Source of the DNA: Gnetum montanum
Lineage: Eukaryota; Streptophyta; Gnetopsida; Gnetales; Gnetaceae
Reading direction: 5' to 3'
Assembly (NCBI GenBank): GCA_015680685.1
Contig: MNCI01026608.1
Location: 363,451-426,620, forward strand
Length of the DNA: 63,170 nucleotides
Part shown: one piece after another, positions 45,382 through 55,426 of the stretch
Position numbering within the stretch: position 1 is the first letter of the stretch
Layout of the letters: the number at the start of each line of letters is the position of its first letter
The notes under the pieces: model-generated
Seen by the model: only the letters and a program-made list of their open reading frames with translations
What the model was told of the DNA's origin: nothing
Databases searched by the model: none
Position numbers and translations under genes: made by a program

Positions 45382-48351
45382 ATGAACCCTGTAAACACAA
45401 CCACCGCAACCGCTCAAGTAACCGACGTCTTGAGCACCATGGCTGTCCAACAGCCTGTTGCGCAACACCGGGGAGGACAACCCACAGTGGGGCCTCGCCG
45501 GTTCCTAAGGTTGCAAGGGAGAGACCCGACCTCTAACATTATAACCCAGGATCAGTACAATTTCATATGAATTAAGATACAAGCTGGCCTGGCTGTAGAC
45601 CGAGCCGAAATGGAGGTAAAGAGGTAGTTCGAACTCTTTTAGAGAGGGGGACTCGAGTTCATCCCTTCACCGTATGACGTAATCCCTGTTCCGGAGTAGT
45701 ATTCAGAGCTCATCACACAGCTCCTCCTGCAAAGGAGCCACTCGCTGGATCAACATGCGCTAGAGCCCCAACTAGAGGAAGAGGACGAATTCACTGCTCA
45801 ATCTGAATAAGAGGATTCTTACCACACTTTGAGCCCGCAAGCACACATTAACCCCATTTTTCATCCCGATACAGGGGAAATCATGCCCCTCCAGCACCTC
45901 AGGTTCACTCGTGCCCAAGCACCACCACCAAAAACATCAGCACTAGTGCATATTCCTCCCTCGAGCGACCCCCAACCTAACACCTTCCCTCTCACAATCA
46001 TACCCGCTGCAGCGGCAGGCTCGTCCTCACAAGCACCGCCCCCTCACGATAGCATGGGAGTGACATTTCCACCCTGAGTGATAGGGATGCCACACATAAT
46101 ACCAGCCTCTACATCTGCCCACTACATCCCTCACATTCAAATGCACGCAGTCCCCTCAACTGCCGTAACTCAACAAGGGGTCCCTTCGCACAACGTGGCC
46201 GGGCAATGGCCAGCGATGGGTGTGCCATCACACCAACCCGCTCACCACAATGTGCCATCTCACACATTTCCACATGTTAACATTCCCCAAATATGACCAC
46301 AACCGTAGCAGCAACAACCCCCTGTATATAATGTATCATCCTTAGCGCCACATGCTGTTCACCTTTCACAGACACAACCACCGACCGCACAACTTTCGGC
46401 CTTTCAACCCACCATCCAATAGTCTAACCTGTATAATATACCACAACCATAAGTTGCCTTGTCACCTAGTGCCCAAGATTGGGCAGATGCNNNNNNNNNN
46501 NNNNNNNNNNNNNNNNNNNNNNNNNNNNNNNNNNNNNNNNNNNNNNNNNNNNNNNNNNNNNNNNNNNNNNNNNNNNNNNNNNNNNNNNNNNNNNNNNNNN
46601 NNNNNNNNNNNNNNNNNNNNNNNNNNNNNNNNNNNNNNNNNNNNNNNNNNNNNNNNNNNNNNNNNNNNNNNNNNNNNNNNNNNNNNNNNNNNNNNNNNNN
46701 NNNNNNNNNNNNNNNNNNNNNNNNNNNNNNNNNNNNNNNNNNNNNNNNNNNNNNNNNNNNNNNNNNNNNNNNNNNNNNNNNNNNNNNNNNNNNNNNNNNN
46801 NNNNNNNNNNNNNNNNNNNNNNNNNNNNNNNNNNNNNNNNNNNNNNNNNNNNNNNNNNNNNNNNNNNNNNNNNNNNNNNNNNNNNNNNNNNNNNNNNNNN
46901 NNNNNNNNNNNNNNNNNNNNNNNNNNNNNNNNNNNNNNNNNNNNNNNNNNNNNNNNNNNNNNNNNNNNNNNNNNNNNNNNNNNNNNNNNNNNNNNNNNNN
47001 NNNNNNNNNNNNNNNNNNNNNNNNNNNNNNNNNNNNNNNNNNNNNNNNNNNNNNNNNNNNNNNNNNNNNNNNNNNNNNNNNNNNNNNNNNNNNNNNNNNN
47101 NNNNNNAAGGGAGCTGTTAACGATTTCTTTAAATCCAAGCTGTATTACCTTAACGCACGTAATCTTAACCAGGCTTTTGTACAAATTAAAAATATAGAAG
47201 AAGCGGCCCAAAACAGCCACAACCCTGCATACTTAGCCTTCAAAAATCAACACACTAAGAAAGATAAAGAGAAGGCTAAGACAACCATAGTAGCAATAGT
47301 AGCCGTGCAGCAAACAAACATGACACACCAAAATAAACCGCCCGCAGCCCCCACTAACTACAATAAACCAACTCCCAAAACCGCGCTGGAATCATCATCA
47401 TCGCAAAACCCAACAATGAACCGTACGCGAAACTTCGAGAGAAAAGAACCCTCTCAATATACGCCTTTGCCAATGAAGCCCTCTCAGCTCTTTGATCAAC
47501 TCCTGAAGGCTGGGTTGATGAAACATAAATAGTTATCCCCCACGGCCATCCAGAGACATGATCGGTTCTGTCAACTTGTTCAGAACCCAAGCTTAGCAAC
47601 GCCGGATGAGTTGCCCATACCCAAAGGCTTCAGAATGGATCGTTTTTGTGACTACCATCAACGGAACAGGCATGGTACGGATTACTATTTCACCTTGAAA
47701 CAGGATATTCAGCAGATGATCGATGAAGGCCAAATCACTTTTGATGAGGCCAATCCGGTCCAACCACAAAATCAGGCCATGGGGGTGTATAAAGATCCCC
47801 TGAACACCAAAGAGGCGCCATACGTCATCAATACAATCTACCTTGATGATGATTCTGATGCACCCAACATTAACATTGTCTATCCCCAATATAAACAGGA
47901 AACACCTAATAGGCCGTTCGTAGTTCAGATTCCTCCCGCTGTGTCCACACCCACGCCTCAACCACCACATGCCCCCCAGCAGCCATACGTAGTCCAGGTT
48001 CCCTCGGTTGTACCCACATCTAACACCATGACATGCAATAAACCATACGTGGTGCGTGTCTCTCCCGTCATTCCCTCAAATGCATCAACCCCTCCTACTC
48101 GGCCTGCCCCTTTCATAGTCCGAGTACCACTAGCAGTCGCAACAGCAGAGGTCCAACCTCCGTCGAAACCAACCCCATATGTCGTTAGGATACCCAAAAA
48201 TCCTAATGATTACCAAGCCTCCACCTCACAAACGCAAGGCAAACCCAGCCCCTACGTCATTAGGGTACCTAGCCAGCCTTCCACTCAATCACATCCGACT
48301 GTCCAACCACAACCCCACCCGCCTCCGTATGTGGTGCGAATCCCAGGGTAG
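45382..48351 (+). pseudogene. D gag with proline-rich repeat linker
   Basis: Starts MNPVNTTTATAQV. Same frame throughout, with stops at 45568, 45628, 45643, 46075, 47530 and 48349, among others, and a gap at 46491-47106 that removes most of the capsid core. After the gap come KGAVNDFFKSKLYYLNARNL and RFCDYHQRNRHGTDYYFTLK, the Tat/Athila-type C-X2-H-X6-H zinc-like segment with its last Cys replaced. From 47905 to 48351 there are seven copies of a (R/K/Q)P(Y/F)VV(R/Q)(V/I)P motif spaced by Pro/Thr/Gln-rich sequence. The frame continues into protease. Confidence 0.82.
46491..47106. other. Assembly gap (N run)
   Basis: 616 N inside D's gag. By position it should encode most of the capsid-type domain. 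Open frames drawn through it are artefacts. Confidence 0.99.
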
Positions 48352-49689
48352 CCTGAGGCTCCAAGACTAGCCCCACCTCCACCCCACACACAAGAACGCC
48401 TAGCAAATAGGCTTACACGTGAACGTGTGGAGAAGGAATGTCAATGGTTAGCTCTGGGGCCACCTAAGCCCATTCCACTTAACTTTGTACCTATGTCGTC
48501 ACCTAACAACCAACCAGACGCAGATAATGAAGGCGAATCATCTGAAAAACATGAACCACTTAAAACGACAGCTTCAAACAAAAATGACAAACCAACAAAA
48601 CATGAAATAAAATTGTTGGGCCCAATGGACCCAGTTATCATTGATAAAAACGCCCCAAACAGTAGAGACTTAGCAATGGCCTTGACACAAGTCACCCAAG
48701 CATTGAAGCAAAAGAATACTTCGTTGAGCTTGTATGACTTGGTGCTAACATCCCAAACACATCGAGAAGCTCTAGTATGCATGTTAACGTTGATCCCGGT
48801 AAGCAAGGACTTGCCCCCGAACGAACCCACCATCCATGCGGTAATGTACTCGTCTCACGGGACCACTCCTATACCCTTGAGCTTCCATGATGACAACATT
48901 AAGATGGACAAGAAAACAAGGGAAATAACAACAGCCCCCATGTTTATAACGATATGCATAAACCAATTCAGGATACATAGGGTCCACGTAGATGATGGAG
49001 CTGCCACAAACGTAGTACCGTACCCCATCATTGAACAACTAGGGCTTACTGAATTAATCAAACCAACCGCAACCACATGTTTAAAATCATTCAGCGGGTC
49101 ATGCGTAATAGTCAAAGGCACAGTGACCTTAGACTTCATAGTAGGGGATCAATTTCCTACGTCCGTAGATTTCCTGGTGGTCGACGAAATGCTAGGATTC
49201 AACTTAATATTAGGGAGACCCTGGTTGGCCCAACTAAAAGCAGTTTCCTCCCCTATACACCAAGAGATCCACCTGCCTTATGAAGGTGGTGAAATCATCA
49301 TACACGGGGAGGCTACTACGCCTATCATTTCATTACACGTGGACATGGACCAAGGATCAGAAGTTGAGCTCGAAGAGCCTAAACGAAACGATAAAAACGC
49401 ACAATAACTGGTAAGCAGTGAACCTTTAAACATGGAACAAGATCCACCTAAAACAGAAATGCCTACGTCTAACACTGTACATACAACTTCTCAAGTGAAA
49501 ACTCGCACAGAAATCATGCCAACTTCCGAAACATCTGAAGACGCTAATATGGAAGCAATTCCATCATATGTCCCTTGGGCTGAATTACCATTTAATGTGA
49601 TCAGCGAAGGGGACACTGAATACAGAATCATACCCGTTAGCACATCACCTAACATTAAAAGGAAGAAAATTAAAAAACTATTACAATAA
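48352..49689 (+). pseudogene. D protease
   Basis: A retropepsin-type domain at 48940-49260. VDDGAATNVVP holds the active-site Asp (DDGA where D-S/T-G-A is usual), and LVVDEMLGFNLILGRPWLAQ gives the second conserved segment. Upstream, LLGPMDPVIIDKNAPNSRDL and LYDLVLTSQTHREAL are a Tat-type linker. A stop at 49405 (TAA) and a Ser/Thr/Glu-rich tail to 49689 stay in the same frame as RT. A strong splice-donor-like CTG/GTAAGC is at 49411. Confidence 0.83.
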
Positions 49690-49699
49690 TATCAACACT

Positions 49700-49965
49700 T
49701 CCAGTCCGAAATGACATTAAACTATAACATTTCCGAAACAACATTAAACTACAACTCGTCTTAAATGACACTAAACTACGGTAAATTGAAAAACAAAAAA
49801 TCTATTAAACTACACTCCCTGTCCAAGATGACGCTAAACTATCATGTCTGCAAAGACGTAAAACTAGCCATGATCAGCAATGATCGGTCAACAAAAAAAT
49901 CCGCGCGTGTCATTCGAAATATCCCTCGTTTACGACTGGGGCCCGAAATGGCCTTAAACTAGTTC
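49700..49965 (+). repeat. Degenerate TAAACT array after D protease
   Basis: Five to six units carry 'atgac.(t/c)taaacta' (49710, 49740, 49766, 49829, 49945). The spacing is irregular, 25-60 bases. It separates the protease from the 3' end of the antisense gene. Confidence 0.65.
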
Positions 49966-50231
49966 ATGCGCGCATACTTCGTTTTCCTTTTTGTTTAGCA
50001 TTTACGATTACATCTCTACATTACATTTAAAACAAAGAAAAAACAAGCCAAAAAATTTTACATTACCGTGTCATGTTTACAATTAAATTCAAAATCAACA
50101 AAAAAAATTTTCTTACATGCAATGTTGTATAATTACGAGTGTCAACTGTTTTCGTCCATCTCAAAATTTTCAAGTTACAATTTCCGTATCAATCTGAGTC
50201 AAAAAACAACGAAAACTTAAAAATTAAAATG
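49966..50231. other. Spacer downstream of the antisense gene
   Basis: AT-rich and noncoding. On minus it is the presumed 3' untranslated region and terminator of the antisense gene. I see no clear AATAAA at a set distance. Confidence 0.4.
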
Positions 50232-50432
50232 CTAAAAATCTGGGGCGGGAGGGTTGTCCCCTTTAAATTCATCAGCATCAGGGGCCCCTGCTCCACTGGG
50301 GCCCGCTTCTTGGGCATCATCGCCACCTTCATCCTGAAAATACCAAAAAGAAACAACCAACATAAGAATAAGCGAATGTCAAGATTTTAAACATTATTCA
50401 ATAAATTAACTTCATAAGGACAAAACGCGTAC

Positions 50433-51217
50433 CATAGGAGATCCCCCTAAGCCGAATTCCAACCGACAAAGGATTTCTTCTTCTGAAACGCTGGCCCAAT
50501 CTGTCCCATCCAGGCCTAAGTCAACGTCTACCAAAGTCTTTCCTTTGTCAACAACCAACCAGGTCAGACGTTTCAGAGGGAACTCGCCCACTGACACTTC
50601 CCCAGAAGTAGTTGTGATCACCCTTGTAGGCGACTCCATTTCCATAGTTGTATTTTGAGCAAAAGTATCGAAGGTAGAACGCAAACCCAAACCCTCCACA
50701 AACATCTCTAGTTGGCGCTTTTCAATAGACACCTCTTTTAATGACTTCTTGTAGTAATGCTTGTGATTTTTCTCATCCTGACCCCACTTATGAACCTTGG
50801 AAGCGAAGGCTTTCCAGTCCTGACATTTAAGGTTCAGGAGATCAATTTGGGCTTTGCGCTCCGTCATTCTTCGAGTCAACGATGCATGACGATTCAGTAG
50901 ATTCCAATATCTGGTGTATGTAACCTCGGACGTTCGCCAAGAGCGATCTCCGCTTAGTTTGGCAGCGGCAAACTCGTACCGAGCCTTCAGATCGTCACGT
51001 TCCACTGACAATTCAGAGACTTCCCTTTCTTTTGCCTAAATCTGTAGCCACAACTGCTCAATGGAACGCCTACAGGTCCATAACGACTTAGCGTTGTGCA
51101 CAAAGCCTTCTGCAACTCCATCGTAAACAGGCCTTGGCACCTGTTCCAATTTTGGGGAAAGTGTGGTTAAACTTTCTATGCTAATGCTTTCAGAGGGATC
51201 CCATCTCAATTTAGAGC
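50433..51217 (-). pseudogene. Antisense gene exon 7: coiled coil
   Basis: WDPSESISIESLTTLSPKLE, then from about 51050 a heptad-rich, charged stretch (AKEREVSELSVERDDLKARY, MTERKAQIDLLNLKCQDW, KKSLKEVSIEKRQLEMFV). An acidic segment follows (DVDLGLDGTDWASVSEEE). One TAG near 51037 interrupts the frame. Coiled coils also close the extra ORFs of C and F, so the overall architecture is parallel although sequence similarity is low. Confidence 0.6.
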
Positions 51218-51888
51218 CTACCCACACGAAAAATACAAATGTTAGGACAATATAAACAAGATGTGAAATTCCAAACCTCTAAATGATTTGTACCTATGTC
51301 AGGGTAGGCCTCCTGGATCCGTTCAACAACTTCCTCCATGATTCCAGCCACAAAATCCATTTTGCTTGGCATTTCAGACCAAGTAAATGGCTCACGGGTA
51401 CAGGACGAACTAACCTCCGCGGTCCTCTTAGAAGGAAACATTTTTATGGGTACGTCCAGCCGCACCATCCTGGTCTCGCTGCCTTCATTTGAAAAGGATA
51501 AAAGCACAAAAATAAAATGCCATAGGAATGACAATTGGTCAGGAAAACATACCATGATCCTTGTCGCCCTTTGGGGGGTTGCCCAAGTATAGATTTCCCT
51601 TAAGGAAGCTGCTGAACATTTGGTTGACAGCGTCCTGATCGTCCAATGGTGTGGTTTCAGTGGTATTTTCCTTTAACTCCTCCGTTCCTCCGCCTTGGCT
51701 CTTCTCCGTATGTTCCTCCTCGTTATTCTTCTCCGTGTTGGTCTCCTCCTCCTCAGTGATAGCCTCTAAAGCTTGCTTCCTCACTTTTTTAAATTAAGCC
51801 AAAAATATCAATGACATGTAAGCGATTGAAGTAAAAGTTATAAACAAAACGAAAATGATAAAGCAATAAGCGGGCGAGGTCCGCTTAC

Positions 51889-52929
51889 CAGGTATCTTGA
51901 AGCGTATGCGCTTCACGCGTGGCAGGTTCACATCGGAGACTTCCTCAGTCGTGCGTTCAGGCCTTTTTAGCTTTGACTTGGCTTGGCCAACGGTCTCCTT
52001 GATGACCCATTCTGCCCTTCTAGCAGTGTAGGGTACATCATCTGGCTCTAATCCCAAACTATCATGTGTGTGGATTGAAGCGCCAGATGATCCCCCTGTA
52101 GTAATAGAAACGGATTCATCAATGCCTTCAGGTGCATCTTGGGATTTTGCTGTCTCAAACAGGTGATTGATCCACGGACGGGACAGCTGACCCTGATCCT
52201 ACAGAACAAACTTGTTGTCTGCACAGACTACTAGGAACTCGGCAAAACGACGAAGATAACCGGCGAAGAATGCGAAGGTGAAGTGGGATTGCGCCTCGAC
52301 ATTCGAACGCAACCGCACTATCTCCTTGTGCATGCTCGACAACAAAAATCGTGCCCAGTTATATCGCATGCCCATTTCCAAGATAGTTCGCATGACACAA
52401 ACAGCCTCAACCCCAAGACACTTCACCTGGGAAAGGGTTTTAGGAAATACCCGTGCCCTGAATAGGGGATACAATTCGTTCACTTCCACAAGTTTTGCTT
52501 TCCCCTGCATCGGGAATCCCTTGGCACCCTTGGCCACGCCTAGCCAATCTTCCAACTCATGAACCGTCTGGAGCTCTTTATGAGCTCTGTCTAATACTAC
52601 ATTTAAGCCATCTGCCGGTATGCCAAATAAGTTCGAAAAGAACTTGGGCAACAGATGAAAAATTACCTTGACACCCTTAATCTGGGTGCTGTAGTATGAG
52701 ATAGACTCATTAAAAGAGTCCACGATCCCAATCATCTCCCCTATGGATACGCCAGGACTCGGAGTCATAAAAAGCTCCATGAGGCCGGCATTATCCAGGC
52801 AACGAACGATGGGCAGTGGGGCTTGTCTATGCAACAACTTTTGAGCCTTAGTCACCTCCTCGAACTTCATCGACAAGGTAGTCTCGGTTCGTCCAGTTGT
52901 CACCGAATCCTCACTAGGAGGTGCATCAA
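51889..52929 (-). pseudogene. Antisense gene exon 4: plant-transposon-type domain
   Basis: Long uninterrupted exon. GVSIGEMIGIVDSFNESISY, then VKVIFHLLPKFFSNLFGIPADG has the V-x(2,4)-F-x(5)-F-x(3)-GIP shape seen in the extra ORFs of C and F (ISYAVKDIATALNLPNEG). Further on: LYPLFRARVFPKTLSQVKCL and MGMRYNWARFLLSSMHKEI. One stop near 52199 (VL.DQGQL) is explained by CAG to TAG. The tail is polar with a basic patch (LPRVKRIRFKIP). Confidence 0.5.
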
Positions 52930-53018
52930 CTGTAAAAATAATTTAAAATGGTCATATCAGCGCAACTCCAAAAAGTTGAACCAACTCACTAACATATCTA
53001 GGAAATGTTATCATTTAC

Positions 53019-53878
53019 CGTTAGTGGTGGATTTAGAGGTGCTGCCAAAGTCACGAGGGAAGAATGGCCCTTTGTCTGACTAGTCTTCATGAAGCCACCC
53101 ATGAGCCTTGCACATCGCAAACGCTCTGGAGAACTGATTATGAAAATGGATGATCGCTCCCTTCGTTTGACCCAGAACGGTTCCACACCCGTCATGAATG
53201 CCTCCAAGGCAGTGCGAGCAAGAGCTAGTCCTTCATCCTCAATCAATGTCTCGTCCGAGTTGGTCTTCGGTCTATAAACAAATAAATGTCAAAACACGAA
53301 ACAAACACCAAACAGCGAAAGGAAACAATAAACTTAAATAGTCCTACTTGTCCACTCGGTACACTATGCCGGGAGGATTCTAGAATAATGTGTGTGCACG
53401 GGTAGCTATGAATAGAGTATTGTTGAGGTAATCTAACCCTGCGGCAATAGTGCCCACACGCACGTTAATGGGCGTGTTGACCTGGGCCCACGGGTAGAAC
53501 CATCCTCGTTAACAAGAAGCCCCTCGTCAATGTCTTCTATGAAAACCATGACACCCTCTGCAGCTCCCGACAGCATTGCCTTAAGCACGCTCCTTGCAAT
53601 CACTTCGCTAAAGTTTGACCAGATGGCCACCTCGAAATTGTCCAACAGGAAGGCCAGAAATCCACATGCACCTTCCCTGAACCAAACCCCATTGTTATCC
53701 ACGGTTAGATCTGGAGGAAGCTCCTCAGCTTCAACGGGGCCAACCCATGTTAACACCCCGACAAGTTCAACAACAAGGAGGAAGCACTTACTGTCCCTGC
53801 AAGTAATCAAGACGCCACGATAAATTGCCCATGCTCCAAAACAGCCCGAAAAGTGAGAGTTTACATCATGAATCGACA
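53019..53878 (-). pseudogene. Antisense gene exons 2-3: FCP1/NIF-like phosphatase fold, catalytic residues lost
   Basis: Exon 2 reads KCFLLVVELVGVL where FCP1/NIF-type HAD phosphatases have LVLDLDGVL, so both catalytic Asp are replaced. REGACGFLAFLLDNFEVAIW corresponds to the RPGLREFLxxLxxxFxVxIWS segment. Later LNNTLFIATRA, then NPPGIVYRV matches the NTLLIDDSPxK...NPPNxxxFP region, again without the Asp pair. Exon 3 begins PKTNSDETLIEDEG. It looks like a captured host phosphatase-type domain that had lost catalysis. The match is by eye from motif order; a profile search would decide. Confidence 0.5.
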
Positions 53879-53884
53879 CTTAAA

Positions 53885-54935
53885 ATCTAAAAATTTGCTG
53901 ACTGTTTACACTCAACTTATACGCCCTATAAACCAGCGTATATGCCAACGAAACTGTTTACGCTTAGCGCAATACGCTACTTAACTCAGCGTATATGCCG
54001 ACAATAAACTGTTTACGCCCAGCGTATACGCCGAAGAAACCCTCAGCATATACGCCGACAATGAATTGTCTTATGCTCAGCATATACGCCGAAGAAACCC
54101 TCAGCGTATACGCCCAAGTTCGCTTTCAGCGTAAACAGTCTACGCCAGCACTGAGCAAACAAGTTTACGCCAGAAACATCAAAAATAAGTCTACGCTGTG
54201 AAGACAACTGCGCACGCACAGCGTATACACTGAACAAACCCTCGGCGTATACGCCGTCACAGTAAACAAGATTTACGCCGATAGAATAAACAAATCGCTG
54301 ACAAAACTTCGCGCATAGAGAACTCATGACGCTGTGGCTTACGTTGACATAATAGTGCAGAAAAATGCTTACGCTGATAAAACTAATTACGCCCTAACAG
54401 TCTACACTAGCCCGACTTCACGCTATGAGGTTACACTCGGCGTATACGCCGAAAGCCCTCTACGCTGCAAACCCTCTATGCTCGGCGTATACGCCGAGAC
54501 TGTCTACGCTAAAAAAGAGAAGCAAAGAAATAATAGCAGAGGCAGGGATTAGAGCCTACCTGTGGGATGTCACAGGCCATGACGGGATCCTTGGCCGGGG
54601 TAGGCACTGCAGCATGGCTTCAGTCTCCTCTGCAAAGGTCAAGTCGGGACCCTTCCTCCCCTGGCCTTCCACTTTTTTTCCTTTGCCCATCTCGGCCTCG
54701 TTTATGCTGATTGCACAAGTCTACGCTGAGGAAAAGAACTATCTACATTGGCGCCTGAAATTCTACACTCCATGTCTACGCTGGGGTTTAGTGTCGGGCG
54801 TCTACACTAAGGGTTACTCTTCGACATCTACGCTCACGAGCAAGTTTACACTTACGCCAGGCGCGATCGTCTACGCTTACGCTTTAACAGTTTACGCTTA
54901 CGCTGTAACAGTTTACGCTCCGTCACTTACACTCA
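53885..54935 (-). repeat. GCGTATACGC palindrome cluster in first intron and leader of the antisense gene
   Basis: Five perfect GCGTATACGC palindromes plus many variants, including the 18-bp perfect palindrome CTCGGCGTATACGCCGAG near 54482. These are the same motifs as in D's LTR U3. TACGCT words extend to 54930. Open frames on plus here (AYTP repeats) are by-products. The cluster lies between exon 2 and the TATA box at 54975. Confidence 0.8.
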
Positions 54936-54970
54936 CGATTCAAAGTAAGAAACAAATGAAACCCCCCCTT

Positions 54971-54980
54971 TTTTTATAGC
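54971..54980 (-). promoter_or_regulatory. TATA box of the antisense gene
   Basis: The minus strand reads GCTATAAAAAAAGGGGGGG, 281 bases upstream of the proposed start codon at 54690 (CCGAG/ATGGGCAAAGG). D's LTR has GGTATAAAAACCCC. No other TATA-like sequence in the cassette is as well placed. Confidence 0.6.
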
Positions 54981-55132
54981 GCTCCGATGATGCCGCCGCC
55001 GCCGTTGTTCCCTTTTTGCCATTTTGTGCCTTTTTTGCTCATTTTTCGCTAAAATTTGCCTAGGAAAAATAATAAAAAATATAAAAAACAAAAATTACTA
55101 CATCCTGGTTTCCCCGTGGACCCCATTCTGGA

Positions 55133-55335
55133 TGTTTACGCCCGGTAAGGCGTTAAACTGCCACTTTACGCCTGGTAAGGCGTTAAACTGCCACTTACGG
55201 CCCGGTAAGGCATTAAACTGCCACTTTACGCCCGGTAAGGCATTAAACTGCCACTTACGGCCCGGTAAGGCGTTAAACTGCCACTTACGGCCCGGTATGA
55301 CCTTAAACTGCCATGCGTCCCGGTGTGACGATAAT
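55133..55335 (+). repeat. 30-bp tandem repeat before D pol
   Basis: Six near-identical units of CGGTAAGGCRTTAAACTGCC with ACTTTACGCC or ACTTACGGCC spacers. Unit length is 30, so both strands stay open through it (TPGKALNCHF on plus). It shares the TAAACT core with the arrays after protease and after integrase, but is far more regular, which suggests recent amplification. It lies 155-360 bases upstream of the antisense TATA box. Confidence 0.88.
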
Positions 55336-55426
55336 CCACCATGCACGTACACATCATTTAAAAAAAATGACCAAAGAAATATAGAACGTTACCCATTAGC
55401 TCATTCCGCTCTCTGTTTATTGGCAG

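Larger units (their letters stand above)
50232..54690 (-). pseudogene. Antisense eight-exon gene inside D
   Basis: Proposed exons on minus: 54690-54560, 53878-53348, 53271-53019, 52929-51889, 51783-51553, 51482-51294, 51217-50433, 50333-50232. Introns have GT...AG ends. All but the first (about 0.7 kb) are 70-105 bases. Phases agree at every junction from exon 2 on: for example exon 4 ends in phase 1 (ACCTG/GTAAGC) and exon 5 supplies two bases, and exons 7/8 join in phase 0 to a short acidic tail ending PPAPDF and TAG. The exon 1/2 phase does not match, exons 2 and 3 each need a frame change, and TAG stops occur in exons 2, 3, 4 and 7. About 1,090 residues. Order: phosphatase-like, plant-transposon-like, acidic, coiled coil. 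Now decayed; function unknown. Confidence 0.75.

Noticed and set aside
48441-49475. Several minus-strand frames opposite D's protease
   Set aside because: They are complement shadows of the protease frame, with no splice or motif support, unlike the antisense gene further right.
53995-54979. Plus-strand open frames rich in AYTP/VYAE repeats (53995-54201, 54334-54552, 54425-54979)
   Set aside because: They are translations of the GCGTATACGC palindrome cluster and TACGCT words. The repeats keep frames open by chance, and the spliced minus-strand gene explains the region better.
55098-55352. Minus-strand frame with repeated PGRKWQFNAL
   Set aside because: The 30-bp repeat unit is a multiple of three, so several frames stay open. 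It has no start context and lies upstream of the antisense TATA box.
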